Shown: piece by piece, positions 53,001 through 61,623 of the stretch | Position numbering within the stretch: position 1 is the first letter of the stretch | Layout: each line of letters begins with the position of its first letter | NCBI GenBank assembly: GCA_013152945.1 | Contig: JAADFL010000171.1 | Span: 1-64,000 of the forward strand | Direction: 5' to 3' | DNA length: 64,000 nt | DNA from: Deltaproteobacteria bacterium | Lineage (GTDB): Bacteria > Myxococcota_A > JAADFL01 | Made by a program: the position numbers and the translations under genes | Notes under the pieces: generated by a model | Seen by the model: the letters and a program-made list of their open reading frames with translations, nothing else | Told to the model about the DNA's origin: nothing | The model's database searches: none

Positions 53001-56000
53001 CGGTAAATCCGCTTACCTTGTACTTGCCGTTGCCAACCAATTCCCTGGACTGGAACTTCTTCCCTTGGCCGTCGTAACACTCGATGTGCTCCAGATCCAG
53101 CGAACCTCCTGGCCGGCTCCTCTTCCTGGTGATTATCCTGGACACCGGGTTGCCCAGGTCGTACTCGTAATCCTGCGTGGAAAAGCCCTCCTTCTCGCCC
53201 GGCCTGGTCATGGAGGTGAGTCTGCCGAATACGTCGTAAGACCAGGTGGTGCTGTTCCTGGCGGTTTGAACAGCACCGCCCCTGACCAGCATCCAGGAGG
53301 TGGCCTCCACGGGCAGGTCCCAAATTGTGTCGTACGTAATTTCACGCCTAAGCTGGTACGGCCCGTCCTCGTCCTCGAGAAACATCTCACTCCTGACAAC
53401 ATTCAACCCGAGTGTGTCCATGGTCCAGATCCTGCGGTACGCATTGCCGCCTTGGGTTCCCAGCGGGCCTATGGACTCGACTACGTTCCCGTGCTCGTCC
53501 AGGCGGTTGCGGGTCGTGGTAACCGTGGCTCCGCCGGTGTCCTTGCGCTCCACGACGCGGGTGGGAATCCCGTGGGTAACCTTGCCGAGTGGAAGACCGG
53601 TGAAGGCCTCGCCGTCATAGTACGTGAGTTTTTCCGTGTACATGTCGCCCGCCGGCTCCCCGTTCTGACCGGCCTTACCATATGAACGAACACGTATGGG
53701 CTTGCGCAAAATCCAGGCGTCATTATTGTCTTTGGGACTGGCGTATACCGTGCTCGAATATTGCTCATCGCCCAGGCACTGGGGGCCGCAGGGCACTGCG
53801 AACCCGCCGGCGCTGCAAGGCTGGCAGGCTCCTCCTCCCATGGTGACTACGCCAAGCTGGGATTCGAGCACTACGTTTCCATAGCCGTCGTACGCGTATT
53901 CGGTCCTTACGACCGGCCATTCGCTTTGAGGTCGTCCTTCGCGTCCTTCAACCTCCTCGGCTTTGAGACAGATGAACCTCACCGGGAAACGGAGCCCTTG
54001 GTCGGGCACGCCGGCCACCTCGCAGTCGCCGTAGTACCATCTCTGCTCGTTGAGAGACCGGCCCCCACTGCGTAACTCCTTTTTGAGCAGGAGCCCGCTC
54101 CTGTACGGATCCTTGTCCCCGAGTTCGTATTCCTCCAGGACCAGGCCCTCCTCACTGAACTCGTCGGCGTCCTCGTGGGTCTCGACCTTCTCGTAACCCC
54201 TGAACTGCTTCTCCTTGCCGTCGTAGAACCCCTGGTGATAGGTGTAATCCACCACCTGGTGAACCTTGGTGAGATCGTTCCACTCGTCGGACTCGGTCAC
54301 CACGGACATTGGGAAGGGCAGCGGGTGGTTCCAGTCATCACCGCCCTCGGTGTCCCTGGCCTTCTCGAGGACCGAACTCCTGTAATCGATCTTTGTTACC
54401 TTGCCCAGGCCGTTCTCGACGCGAACCATCAGGTTGGGCCGCTCCGGGAACATCTCGAGATACGTGGCCTTGCCGGTCTGGTCTATCCAGAGCACGTCGG
54501 ACGAGCCATTGCCGTTTATATCCGCGAAGAGTACCGTGGTCTCCGGCGTCTTGGTGGGTATCTCGCCGTCTATGTCGTCGCTGGTAATCGTCTGTTCCGG
54601 GTCGAAGCTGTCTCCGTTGCGGTTGAGCCAGTATCGCACCACGTTGCCGGACACCAGGACAAGGTCTGCCAGGGCGTCGCCGTTCATGTCCTCCAGCTCG
54701 GCGTCAATCTTCTCCTGGTCCGTGAAGTCGAACCCGGAGATGACTTTCCACTCGTCCCACTTGCCCCAGCCCAGGTTCAGGCGGTAGCGAACGCTGTCCT
54801 TGGTGACCTGTACCACGTCGAGCAGGCCATCTCCGTTCATGTCGTTGAGTTCGAGGTTGTCCTCCTCGAAGCCTGCGCCGATTGCGTCCACGTCTGAGTC
54901 GCTCTGGAACCCGCCGTTGCCGAGATTCCTGTATATCGTGGTGGTGTTGGACGCGCCTGCTCCAACGCTCCTTATGAGGTCGATACGCTTGTCGTTGTCG
55001 TAGTCCAGGAAGCGGATGGTCCTAAGTTCTCCGTCGCTCGGGTCAAAATCACCGTTCAAGTCCGGAACTCCGCCGTCACCCGAGGTCCACAGGCTGTACA
55101 CCTCGGCCCAGTCGCCTGTGCCCAGGTTGTGCAGGACCTGGCCGGTCTTGGAGTTTATCATGTCCGTGAATCCGTCTCCGTCCACGTCCATGACTTGCAC
55201 GTACGGCGACGAGAGGTCGTGCCCGCTCTGTGTGCCTATCGCGCTTTGGAATGCAGGCGCGAACTCCTGGCTGCCGTCTTGCAACACATTAATGAATATT
55301 CTGTGTGGTGCACCGGCCTGGGAGGTGTCAATGACGTCCGGGAGGGAGTCGCCGTTGATATCGAGCAGGGTCGCGTCACCGCTTTTAAGGTCCACGCCAA
55401 TGGAGCCCATTTCCACGGTGTAGGGCTTCTTGCAGTTTGCGCCGGAGCACTCCACACCCAGACCGTGGGAGTAGGTGAATGTCTCGTGTACCGGGTAAGG
55501 CGTTCCATCCAGCCCATACATTTGTACGCCTGTAAGGCGCGTGAATCCACCGGATTGCTCGTAGTCCTCGTACTGGAGTTCGTAGTACCTGATGCGCTGA
55601 CCGTGGGCGAAAACGTTTATCCGCGCGAGCCTTTTCTGGAGCAGCTCGTTGAAGCCGGCCTTGCAGTCCGACAGGAGGTCGTTACGGTCTTCGTAATTGA
55701 ATGTCACGTAGTAAACCGGGTCACCGTTATCGTCGTGCACCCAGCCGATGCGCTGAACCAGGGTGTAGTTCCCTCCGAATGTGCTGTAGTCGTACCGGAT
55801 TTTGTGACCAAACCGGTCCACCATCTCCACCAGGTGGTACCTGAATGTTCCGCCTGCACCGGATACACGGGCGTCCTGCACCAGGGTTCCGTCCTCCTCG
55901 GCGCCAAAGTACCCTATCCGGCCGTCAGGGTACTCCGCCGTCCAGTAACCTTCCTTTCCATCGCCGGCGCCCTTCCACGTGTACCTGACAAAGCCCTTCT

Positions 56001-56439
56001 CGAATCTGGCCCTGTAAACGGGCGGATCCGCACCGGGAATTAGCACGAGTTGCTCGCCGCCGTTTACGGCGAACTCGTCGTCCAGATCGTACTCGGGCAA
56101 CCCGCGGGAGGTCATCCGCTCGATGTACGGCATGGTCATGGACCAGCCCATGCCCACAACAGAACCGCCGTTGCCCGAGCTATAAGACAGGACCAGTCCC
56201 GGAGTCATCCCCGGATATCCTTCTGGGACCTTTATGTTGACCGAATAGCGCATGGTCCCCATATTGGGATCGATCTCCACGTTCTCGCCGACGCCCTCGA
56301 GCGAGCCCGGGCCCTCGGGAAGGCTGACCCGGTCGTCGGAAACGCCTGTCTGCGCCCAAACACCTGACGAGAGCAACAAGCTGGACAGCAATGACAAAAC
56401 CGCAGAAAAAACAAGCCCACTTTCCAGTTTCCTCGTCAT
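50080..56439 (-). CDS. SpvB/TcB-Rhs toxin-like protein with Sec signal
   Basis: A 2119-residue protein. The Sec signal ends LLSSGVWA. An SpvB domain follows (SLPEGPGSLEGVGENVEIDP to GMGWSMTMPYIERMTSRG), then VCBS/FG-GAP-type calcium motifs (DINGDSLPD, DVDGDGFTD, DMNGDGLLD, DINGNGSSD), a TcB middle domain (VRVENGLGKVTKIDYRSS), many Rhs/YD repeats and the Rhs core (YFGARYMDPWTGRWISPD, ~1815). The last ~255 residues would be the variable effector: hydrophobic Gly-rich helices, then a Lys-rich tail. It is the first gene of the operon. Tc B/C proteins normally lack a Sec signal. Confidence 0.85.
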   Translation of the reverse strand: MTRKLESGLVFSAVLSLLSSLLLSSGVWAQTGVSDDRVSLPEGPGSLEGVGENVEIDPNMGTMRYSVNIKVPEGYPGMTPGLVLSYSSGNGGSVVGMGWSMTMPYIERMTSRGLPEYDLDDEFAVNGGEQLVLIPGADPPVYRARFEKGFVRYTWKGAGDGKEGYWTAEYPDGRIGYFGAEEDGTLVQDARVSGAGGTFRYHLVEMVDRFGHKIRYDYSTFGGNYTLVQRIGWVHDDNGDPVYYVTFNYEDRNDLLSDCKAGFNELLQKRLARINVFAHGQRIRYYELQYEDYEQSGGFTRLTGVQMYGLDGTPYPVHETFTYSHGLGVECSGANCKKPYTVEMGSIGVDLKSGDATLLDINGDSLPDVIDTSQAGAPHRIFINVLQDGSQEFAPAFQSAIGTQSGHDLSSPYVQVMDVDGDGFTDMINSKTGQVLHNLGTGDWAEVYSLWTSGDGGVPDLNGDFDPSDGELRTIRFLDYDNDKRIDLIRSVGAGASNTTTIYRNLGNGGFQSDSDVDAIGAGFEEDNLELNDMNGDGLLDVVQVTKDSVRYRLNLGWGKWDEWKVISGFDFTDQEKIDAELEDMNGDALADLVLVSGNVVRYWLNRNGDSFDPEQTITSDDIDGEIPTKTPETTVLFADINGNGSSDVLWIDQTGKATYLEMFPERPNLMVRVENGLGKVTKIDYRSSVLEKARDTEGGDDWNHPLPFPMSVVTESDEWNDLTKVHQVVDYTYHQGFYDGKEKQFRGYEKVETHEDADEFSEEGLVLEEYELGDKDPYRSGLLLKKELRSGGRSLNEQRWYYGDCEVAGVPDQGLRFPVRFICLKAEEVEGREGRPQSEWPVVRTEYAYDGYGNVVLESQLGVVTMGGGACQPCSAGGFAVPCGPQCLGDEQYSSTVYASPKDNNDAWILRKPIRVRSYGKAGQNGEPAGDMYTEKLTYYDGEAFTGLPLGKVTHGIPTRVVERKDTGGATVTTTRNRLDEHGNVVESIGPLGTQGGNAYRRIWTMDTLGLNVVRSEMFLEDEDGPYQLRREITYDTIWDLPVEATSWMLVRGGAVQTARNSTTWSYDVFGRLTSMTRPGEKEGFSTQDYEYDLGNPVSRIITRKRSRPGGSLDLEHIECYDGQGKKFQSRELVGNGKYKVSGFTVYNSKGDIQELFQEYMSDSPLCDLAPPAGTLSVKTYFDASGRVIRQTWPKVSDSTSGSNETRTDYAPLAEIVYDMNDTEAAGPYSDTPTITYKDGLGRTVAIEQYSKKNGDPIVYRMRYDELGRLTGIRGPDGNLKTQEFDLRGRLVKVDDPDRGVRTYEYDDAGNRTKVTDARVVTVRQAYDGEGRLITVWDEDDEDNTKVQYRYDTPGDCPADKCTNVVGVLATVRYPLGDGTFGVDWNGYDIRGANIYVGRKIDSHMFELFTEYDNSSRPVANIYPSGLRVDYDIDGIGRLTSVPGYVKSVEYDNRGQLARLETANGVVTERTYDERLRLASLVTTAPGGDPVLAYTYHRDSQGNILEIEDGRADDGHPMGSAKYEYDALYHLTKAVLEPDKQDRTETINIQYGVTGNILSKTSSLGAASPANVGGYQYGGGGAGPHAVTKAGNVDFTYDSAGYMLTRGDSEYTWDSYGRMAASVSADGERSTYSYGPTTDRLVKRDAHGTTYYVSNDFEVRNGVAVTYIRIDHDRIVKVVEPGFAANILSDIAPAEGADDSLTAKPDQEITAGDAWLAQAVEAGIMQFAGDTEVSDVGELLEASVSRLIEGGDRNVTYLHGDHLGGTVAVTDKDGKLVERREYYPNGQVRYSSSDDFEPYGFTGKEMDRSTGLVYFGARYMDPWTGRWISPDLLFDDVFPGQMDNPEEATNSYQYSRGNPVNDVDRDGQFAYNIVTGIVGAVTGAVMEVAVQKTQGTFSAKIWTTRGMLSMGKILFKGLIGGISGALTFGASIPFTIAARSVEIAVYKNNMEASKGNHDQSVRGADVAGDMAGITSSMVSGVGSIASLDFVGLGVSIASGGYYALNAATHAKHGKNVIIFALDKARKGLVSGSKWLSSKAAAGAAFLKDKSVALGRGIKNKSISFGSYVKGKALAFRIKVRAKGTAAKKAMMRKLGAGLSKIGNKLSGAGAKLQTAGAR

Positions 56440-57020
56440 TCTACCCTCGACCTCCTCTGTGGCAGCTTTGACCGAATGTTCCCACGGTGTTGCGGTTTTC
56501 CGCGAGATGGACATAAGACACCAGCCGGACCAAAAACTTTTTCACAGTTACCATGTAAAACGGTTTCGAAAGAGAGATGCCCCCTTTGTCCGCCGTTCAA
56601 AGGCCCCTTATCCGGGGCTTTGTAATCCATAGTGTGATAGAGCAGTGCGTCAAGGGCCATTTGAAACCGCATCGCGCTCCCGACGTTGAATCGAAGATTA
56701 TTGGAGGAATGCTATTGCGCTCCTCACTCGATCTGGTTAACTAAAATAACAGGAGGCGAAGGTCGAGTCAAGGCGTTGTTGCAACAAGATAGACGCGTAT
56801 TGTTGAGTTAAACAGTAATATATTCATGGAAGTTATTGTAGGCCGGGGACTTTTCAGCACCTTGTTATTGAAGGAATGAAATGGTTATTCTGCTCGTTAA
56901 GAAAACGACTCAACTTGAATAAACACGATAAACCAATTATCTGTATTTTTGATTGATGGAGTGGTTGTTCGAAAAATAGGTTTGCTGGTTGGCGACCTGT
57001 TTAAAAAAGGAGGGTTTCAA
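56440..57020. other. Divergent intergenic region between toxin-like operon and upp
   Basis: About 580 bases without a convincing gene. It contains a hairpin (GCCCC 56603-56607, GGGGC 56614-56618, flanked by AAA and TTT) upstream of the toxin-like operon and a perfect 12-base palindrome TTGTTGCAACAA at 56776-56787. The part from 56800 to 57000 is AT-rich and probably holds the upp promoter, though no consensus pair stands out. A frame upstream of the upp GTG start (from 56949) is open but looks non-coding. Confidence 0.45.
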
Positions 57021-57647
57021 GTGGCACTCAGAATAGTGGATCATCCATTGGTGAGGCACAAGGTCGGGTTGCTCAGAAGGAACGATACGAGCACCTCCCT
57101 GTTCAGGGACCTCACCAGGGAGATAACCAATCTTCTTACTTACGAGGCCTTTCGCTCTTTAGAACTCGAGAGGGTGGAAATAACCGGGTGGGCAGGCAAG
57201 GTTCGGGTGGAAAAGATATCCGGGAAAAAGGTCGCAGTAGTGCCGATCTTGAGAGCCGGTATAGGTATGCTTCAGGGAGTTCTTGACTTGATCCCATCGG
57301 CAAGAGTCAATATTATCGGGCTGTATCGTAATGAGGAGACCCTGGAGCCGGTGAGTTACTATCATAAACTTTCCAGTGACATAGCAGACAGGACCGCAGT
57401 AATTCTCGATCCGATGCTGGCCACGGGAAACTCCATGTCGGCTGCCATAGATTTACTCAAGAAGGCAAAATGCAGGGATGTCCGTGCAGTATGCCTGGTT
57501 ACGGCTCCAAGAGGAGTAAGGAAAATAGAAGAGAAGTACCCGGACGTGGACATCTTTGCCGCGAGCCTGGACCAAGGCTTGAATAAAAATGGTTACATTC
57601 TGCCGGGCCTGGGCGATGCAGGAGACCGGCTGTTTGGTACAAGGTAA
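57021..57647 (+). CDS. upp: Uracil phosphoribosyltransferase
   Basis: A 208-residue enzyme, exactly the usual family length when the GTG at 57021 is used; AAAGGAGGG lies seven bases upstream. It salvages uracil to UMP using PRPP. The PRPP-binding loop is [14 protein letters not shown], and [23 protein letters not shown] and the C-terminal [17 protein letters not shown] are typical. It is divergent from the toxin-like operon. Confidence 0.95.
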   Translation: MALRIVDHPLVRHKVGLLRRNDTSTSLFRDLTREITNLLTYEAFRSLELERVEITGWAGKVRVEKISGKKVAVVPILRAGIGMLQGVLDLIPSARVNIIGLYRNEETLEPVSYYHKLSSDIADRTAVILDPMLATGNSMSAAIDLLKKAKCRDVRAVCLVTAPRGVRKIEEKYPDVDIFAASLDQGLNKNGYILPGLGDAGDRLFGTR

Positions 57648-57780
57648 TACGCCAAGGTTCCAGAGCAAACGAAGAGTAATCATCGAGCATATCCAAAGGA
57701 CTGGAAATCCAACTCGGATGGATCTATCATGATTTCACCTTGGACAGGCGGTAGTGACCTGTTCTGATGCGGAATATTGA

Positions 57781-59238
57781 ATGGAGCCGCCGGTGAAGAA
57801 CTTTGATGACTACTACAAAAATTTTTCCGGGTTCGAAAGAGATCTGCTGCGATATTCGGCAAATGACAACATGGAACTGGAGCCCGACCAACTTGCGGTG
57901 ATACGATATGCATTGAATCTGGCCAGGATTTCATCAATCCGTGTACGAACCAAAATGGACCTTTTCCTGGAAGGGGACATGGAAAACTTCAAGAAGAATT
58001 TGGCAAATGCGCTTGGAAACGCCAGGAGCGGTTTGCTGGGAAGAGCCCATAAGCTTGATGAAAAGTCACTAAAAGCAAAGATTCCCTTTATTAAGCAGGA
58101 AGTAAGAAATTGCCGCAATTTTATCTTGGAGAAGCACTCGGCGGTTCTTTCTTCGAAAAGGCTGGACCAAGAATGTGGAGAAAGAAAATTGGTATTGGCC
58201 CTTGGCGGAGATGGGGGCTCGACGCTGGCTCATATCGGGATGCTTGAAGCTCTTGAGGAAGCCGGTATCAGACCGGCCATGATCGTGGGCACTGGAATGG
58301 GCGCGCTAATGGGCTTGATTCGTGCAAGGCAGGAGGCATTCGATTTCCAGGGTATTTTGAACAAACTGCCTTCGGGGTTCAATCTTTCCAAGATATTCAA
58401 GAAATATGAAGGCCAAACAAAGTACGGTTTACTCGGTGTGTTTACATTGGATTCCAAGGAAGTCGGGGAAAGGATTTTGGCCACAGAGAAGGGTTCCCGC
58501 ATTGGTGCCATGTCCGATTTACCCATTCCGTTGAGAGTGGTAATCACAGGCCTAAAACTTCAAATGAGGAAGAGGGCGGAAGAGGCGGAGACCCGGATAG
58601 TATCGGCAACGCCGGGGAAAAAGGCGATTTGGCGGCGGGTGTTGGTATCATTGGCCACATCGGCGGCGGAATTGGCGGAGGAACCGTCTTTACTCGAGAA
58701 GTTGGTGCTTGGAGGCGACAATGTGACAAGTGAAATGGACGCCCTTGATGCGGTCGGCTTCGGTGCAGCCATTCCGGGTGTAATCCATTATGATGTGTAC
58801 GAAGATGATTCCCCCACGGCAAGGATCCTGGACGGTATATTCAATGACAGAGGCCTTTACAGGGTTTGTGACGGTGTTGTGGTCGACAACGTTCCGGGCC
58901 GGACGGCTTTCGAAGAAGTGCAGAAAGGCGTCCTTGGTACAAGGAATGCTTTCATATTAGCATGTGATTGCTTTGCGCCGAGGCCTACGAAAGACATGTT
59001 GCTCTATCCTTTACAGGTATTCGTAAGAAACAATGCCAAGGCATCGATGGAGTTCGCCGACCTGACACTGACCTATTCGAACCCTCCGTCTCCCTTCAGG
59101 CTCTTGCCGAGACTGGACAAGCTGAAAAAGATAAGAGAAAGGAGTAAAGAGGACTTTTCAGAAATTGCGGAGAGCTTGAAACTGGGGCTAAAGCCATTAC
59201 CTCCATGGGACGAGATAGAAATCGGACGGGTTGACTGA
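57781..59238 (+). CDS. Patatin-like protein lacking the catalytic serine
   Basis: A 485-residue protein with an N-terminal helical region (~1-130) and a patatin-like domain. The oxyanion loop is present as ALGGDGGSTLAHIGML. The nucleophile motif GxSxG reads GTGMG (residues 170-174), with Gly172 where Ser should be, confirmed as GGA in the DNA. The partner Asp364 remains in CDGVVVDNVPG. It is therefore probably a non-catalytic patatin or uses another mechanism. The C-terminal ~60 residues are charged helices. The start may be ATG 57781 or GTG 57793, the latter after GGAG. Confidence 0.82.
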   Translation: MEPPVKNFDDYYKNFSGFERDLLRYSANDNMELEPDQLAVIRYALNLARISSIRVRTKMDLFLEGDMENFKKNLANALGNARSGLLGRAHKLDEKSLKAKIPFIKQEVRNCRNFILEKHSAVLSSKRLDQECGERKLVLALGGDGGSTLAHIGMLEALEEAGIRPAMIVGTGMGALMGLIRARQEAFDFQGILNKLPSGFNLSKIFKKYEGQTKYGLLGVFTLDSKEVGERILATEKGSRIGAMSDLPIPLRVVITGLKLQMRKRAEEAETRIVSATPGKKAIWRRVLVSLATSAAELAEEPSLLEKLVLGGDNVTSEMDALDAVGFGAAIPGVIHYDVYEDDSPTARILDGIFNDRGLYRVCDGVVVDNVPGRTAFEEVQKGVLGTRNAFILACDCFAPRPTKDMLLYPLQVFVRNNAKASMEFADLTLTYSNPPSPFRLLPRLDKLKKIRERSKEDFSEIAESLKLGLKPLPPWDEIEIGRVD

Positions 59239-59243
59239 CGGCT

Positions 59244-59729
59244 TCAATATCTTCCGGCATTTTTCATTGCAAGGGCTCTGCGTCTCAAGCATGCCGGGCA
59301 CCTGCCGTACATGAAGAGTTCCCTTTGCTCAACAGTGTAGCCTAACCTCATTGCTATCCTCTCCTGCAGCAGGTCCGCTTCCGGCAAATCGAGGTCCATA
59401 ACCTTCCCGCAATCCATGCAGATGATGCGATCCCTGGAAGCCTTGCTACGGGGTTCATAGTGAACAGTGCCCTGTCCTTCACAAGTACGGGCCAGTCCGG
59501 AATCTACAAGGAGTCTCAACGTACGGTAAACAGTCGAGACCGCTATACCGGGCACCTGGTTTTTGACGGCCAACCATAGTTCTTCGGCCGAAATAGATCC
59601 TTCGTTGGAAAAGAAGATTTCGACTACGAGACCTCTACTGGCGGAATGTCTTAAACCACGGCTTCGCAGGAATTCCTCGAACCGGGTCCAGCGGGGATCT
59701 CTCTTTTTTCTGATGCTTGATGTTTCCAC
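59244..59729 (-). CDS. Fur-family regulator with altered metal site
   Basis: A 161-residue Fur/PerR/Zur-type repressor. The winged helix spans ~15-90 (SISAEELWLAVKN, AVSTVYRTLRLLVDSGLA). Both structural zinc CxxC pairs are present (CMDC and CPAC). The regulatory-site HxH, normally just before the first CxxC (as in HDHLIC), reads RDRIIC, verified in the DNA, so sensing of Fe, Mn or Zn is doubtful. The GTG start has no clear ribosome site. It diverges from the glycosyltransferase gene and converges with the patatin-like gene five bases apart. Confidence 0.87.
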   Translation of the reverse strand: METSSIRKKRDPRWTRFEEFLRSRGLRHSASRGLVVEIFFSNEGSISAEELWLAVKNQVPGIAVSTVYRTLRLLVDSGLARTCEGQGTVHYEPRSKASRDRIICMDCGKVMDLDLPEADLLQERIAMRLGYTVEQRELFMYGRCPACLRRRALAMKNAGRY

Positions 59730-59872
59730 AGAATAAATTTTCTACTTGATTGCCATTTGTGTCAACCCATAGAAGTGTTGTTGGCTTTCCATGGAGGTTC
59801 AAGGAGGCAAAGACTTTGTTGCGGGCTGCAAGAAAAGCATGATATTTTCGTGTTTCCCCGGGAGGTTGGAAC

Positions 59873-60652
59873 ATGGCGCGGAAAAAGAAAGCACCAAAAC
59901 AAGGAGGTAAACTGCGACAAGGACAAAAGAGGACCGGAGGTATTATTCCTTTGGTATCAGTGGTTATCCCGGTCTATAACGAGGAAAATATTATATTCTC
60001 CAGCATAGAAAGTCTTCACCACAGGTTGCAATCGAGATTCGATTTCACTTTTGAAATAGTCATTTCGGAAAATGGCAGCACCGATCGTACAATTCGGATA
60101 GCAAACGGTCTGGCTGAAAGGTACGCTGAAATAAAGGTCTTGAATATCCCGAAGCCAAATTACGGCAAGGCCTTGAAGAATGGAATAGTACATTCCAGGG
60201 GTACTTTTGTAATCTGTGACGAGATTGATCTATGTGACACTGATTTTTATTATCGTGCCATGGATTCCCTGGAAAATAAAGAGGCCGATCTTGTAATCGG
60301 CAGCAAGCTAGTTGCTGGAGCAAGGGACGAGAGACCATGGCTGAGGCACCTCGGGAGCATTACCATAAACTCCATGCTTAAGTTTAGCCTGGGATTCAAA
60401 GGCACGGACACGCATGGTGTCAAGGCATTCAGGCGGGATACGATCCTACCTGTCGTAACACGGTGTATCGTGGAAAAAGACATGTTTGCGAGCGAACTGG
60501 TAATAAGATCGGAACGGCAAGGAAAAAAGATTCTCGAAATACCTGTCCATGTATCAGAAAAGCGCAAGCCCTCCCTCAACGTAATAAGGCGGATCCCAGG
60601 GGTTCTGCGGGATTTGGCATTACTATTCTATGCTGTAAGGATTAGGGGATAG
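59873..60652 (+). CDS. Family 2 glycosyltransferase
   Basis: A 259-residue GT-A fold transferase. After a Lys/Gln-rich N-terminus (~1-25) come PLVSVVIPVYNEENII, EIVISENGSTDRT and CDEIDLCDTDFYYRA, a probable metal and sugar-nucleotide site. It resembles dolichyl-phosphate-sugar synthase-type GT2 enzymes but has no C-terminal membrane helices. It is followed after three bases by a polysaccharide deacetylase gene, so the pair probably acts on the same envelope glycan or lipid-linked sugar. Confidence 0.85.
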   Translation: MARKKKAPKQGGKLRQGQKRTGGIIPLVSVVIPVYNEENIIFSSIESLHHRLQSRFDFTFEIVISENGSTDRTIRIANGLAERYAEIKVLNIPKPNYGKALKNGIVHSRGTFVICDEIDLCDTDFYYRAMDSLENKEADLVIGSKLVAGARDERPWLRHLGSITINSMLKFSLGFKGTDTHGVKAFRRDTILPVVTRCIVEKDMFASELVIRSERQGKKILEIPVHVSEKRKPSLNVIRRIPGVLRDLALLFYAVRIRG

Positions 60653-60655
60653 GCC

Positions 60656-61594
60656 GTGGATTTTGGCCTGGAAGATAATCTTGCATCCCTGACAATCGAC
60701 CTGGACAATTTGAACTGCTATCGTCGTATTCATGGCTTGCCTGAAAGAAAAGGGGCGGATCCGACTTTGGACGTGGCCATCGAGAGAATAGCCAATTTTC
60801 TCGATGCAATGGGAATCAAGGCTACCCTGTTTGCTGTTGCAAGTGACCTGGAAAAAAGCGGCGGTTCTTTGACAAGGCTTTCTGTTTCCGGACATGAAAT
60901 CGCCAATCATTCACTTTATCATGATTACCGGCTGGCGGCTTTACCTGCTGTAGAGATCGCAAGAGACATCAAGCAATCACATGAAATCATTTCTGGTGTT
61001 GCAAATCGCCCTGTAAGGGGGTTCAGGGCTCCGGGATATACGCAGAGCCCGGTGCTTATGGCTACAATCGAATCTCTGGGATATGCTTATGATTCTTCAT
61101 TGTTTCCCTGCCCTTCATATGGACTGGTAAAAAATATGGTTAGGGCGTTTTACAGGCTCAAGGGAAGGCCCTCCGGTTCCATGCCGGCTCTTTTCAGAAC
61201 AATGTTCGGCATCAGAAAACCATACAGGACAAAGCCATCATTGTACTGGAAAGACATGGGGCAGGGATTCTTGGAAATGCCCATTAGCGTGGCGCCCGTG
61301 ACCGGTTTGCCGGTCCTGGGGACATTGATTGCCACATTGCCGTCGTTGATTTTCAGGGCATTGGTCCTTGCGCCGTGTCATGCAGAGACGTCGCTTGTTA
61401 ACATGGAATTGCACGCGATGGATTTTGTCGAAGCGAATGACCGGGGTGTGGAACATGAGTTGGCAGTATTACTGCCCGAGTTGCATGTACCGATGGAAAA
61501 ACGGCTATTACGTTACGCCGGGGCTGTAAGGTGGTTATCCGGAAGGAGAAAATTTGTAACCTTGGAAGATGCGGTAAATTATTTTCCGTACTAG
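60656..61594 (+). CDS. Polysaccharide deacetylase family protein
   Basis: A 312-residue NodB-type esterase. Motif 1 reads LTIDLDN (catalytic base and metal Asp), motif 2 SGHEIANHSLYHD (metal His pair) and motif 3 RGFRAPGY. It should remove N-acetyl or similar acyl groups from a sugar. The start is GTG at 60656, three bases after the glycosyltransferase stop. Near 245-265 there is a hydrophobic segment (LGTLIATLPSLIFRALVLA). The substrate is unknown. Confidence 0.85.
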   Translation: MDFGLEDNLASLTIDLDNLNCYRRIHGLPERKGADPTLDVAIERIANFLDAMGIKATLFAVASDLEKSGGSLTRLSVSGHEIANHSLYHDYRLAALPAVEIARDIKQSHEIISGVANRPVRGFRAPGYTQSPVLMATIESLGYAYDSSLFPCPSYGLVKNMVRAFYRLKGRPSGSMPALFRTMFGIRKPYRTKPSLYWKDMGQGFLEMPISVAPVTGLPVLGTLIATLPSLIFRALVLAPCHAETSLVNMELHAMDFVEANDRGVEHELAVLLPELHVPMEKRLLRYAGAVRWLSGRRKFVTLEDAVNYFPY

Positions 61595-61623
61595 CCAACG
61601 AAAGAATATTCGGGGAGTTCGTC

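Noticed and set aside
56949-57020. Extended N-terminus of uracil phosphoribosyltransferase
   Set aside because: The family length of 208 residues and the AAAGGAGGG site both favour the GTG at 57021.
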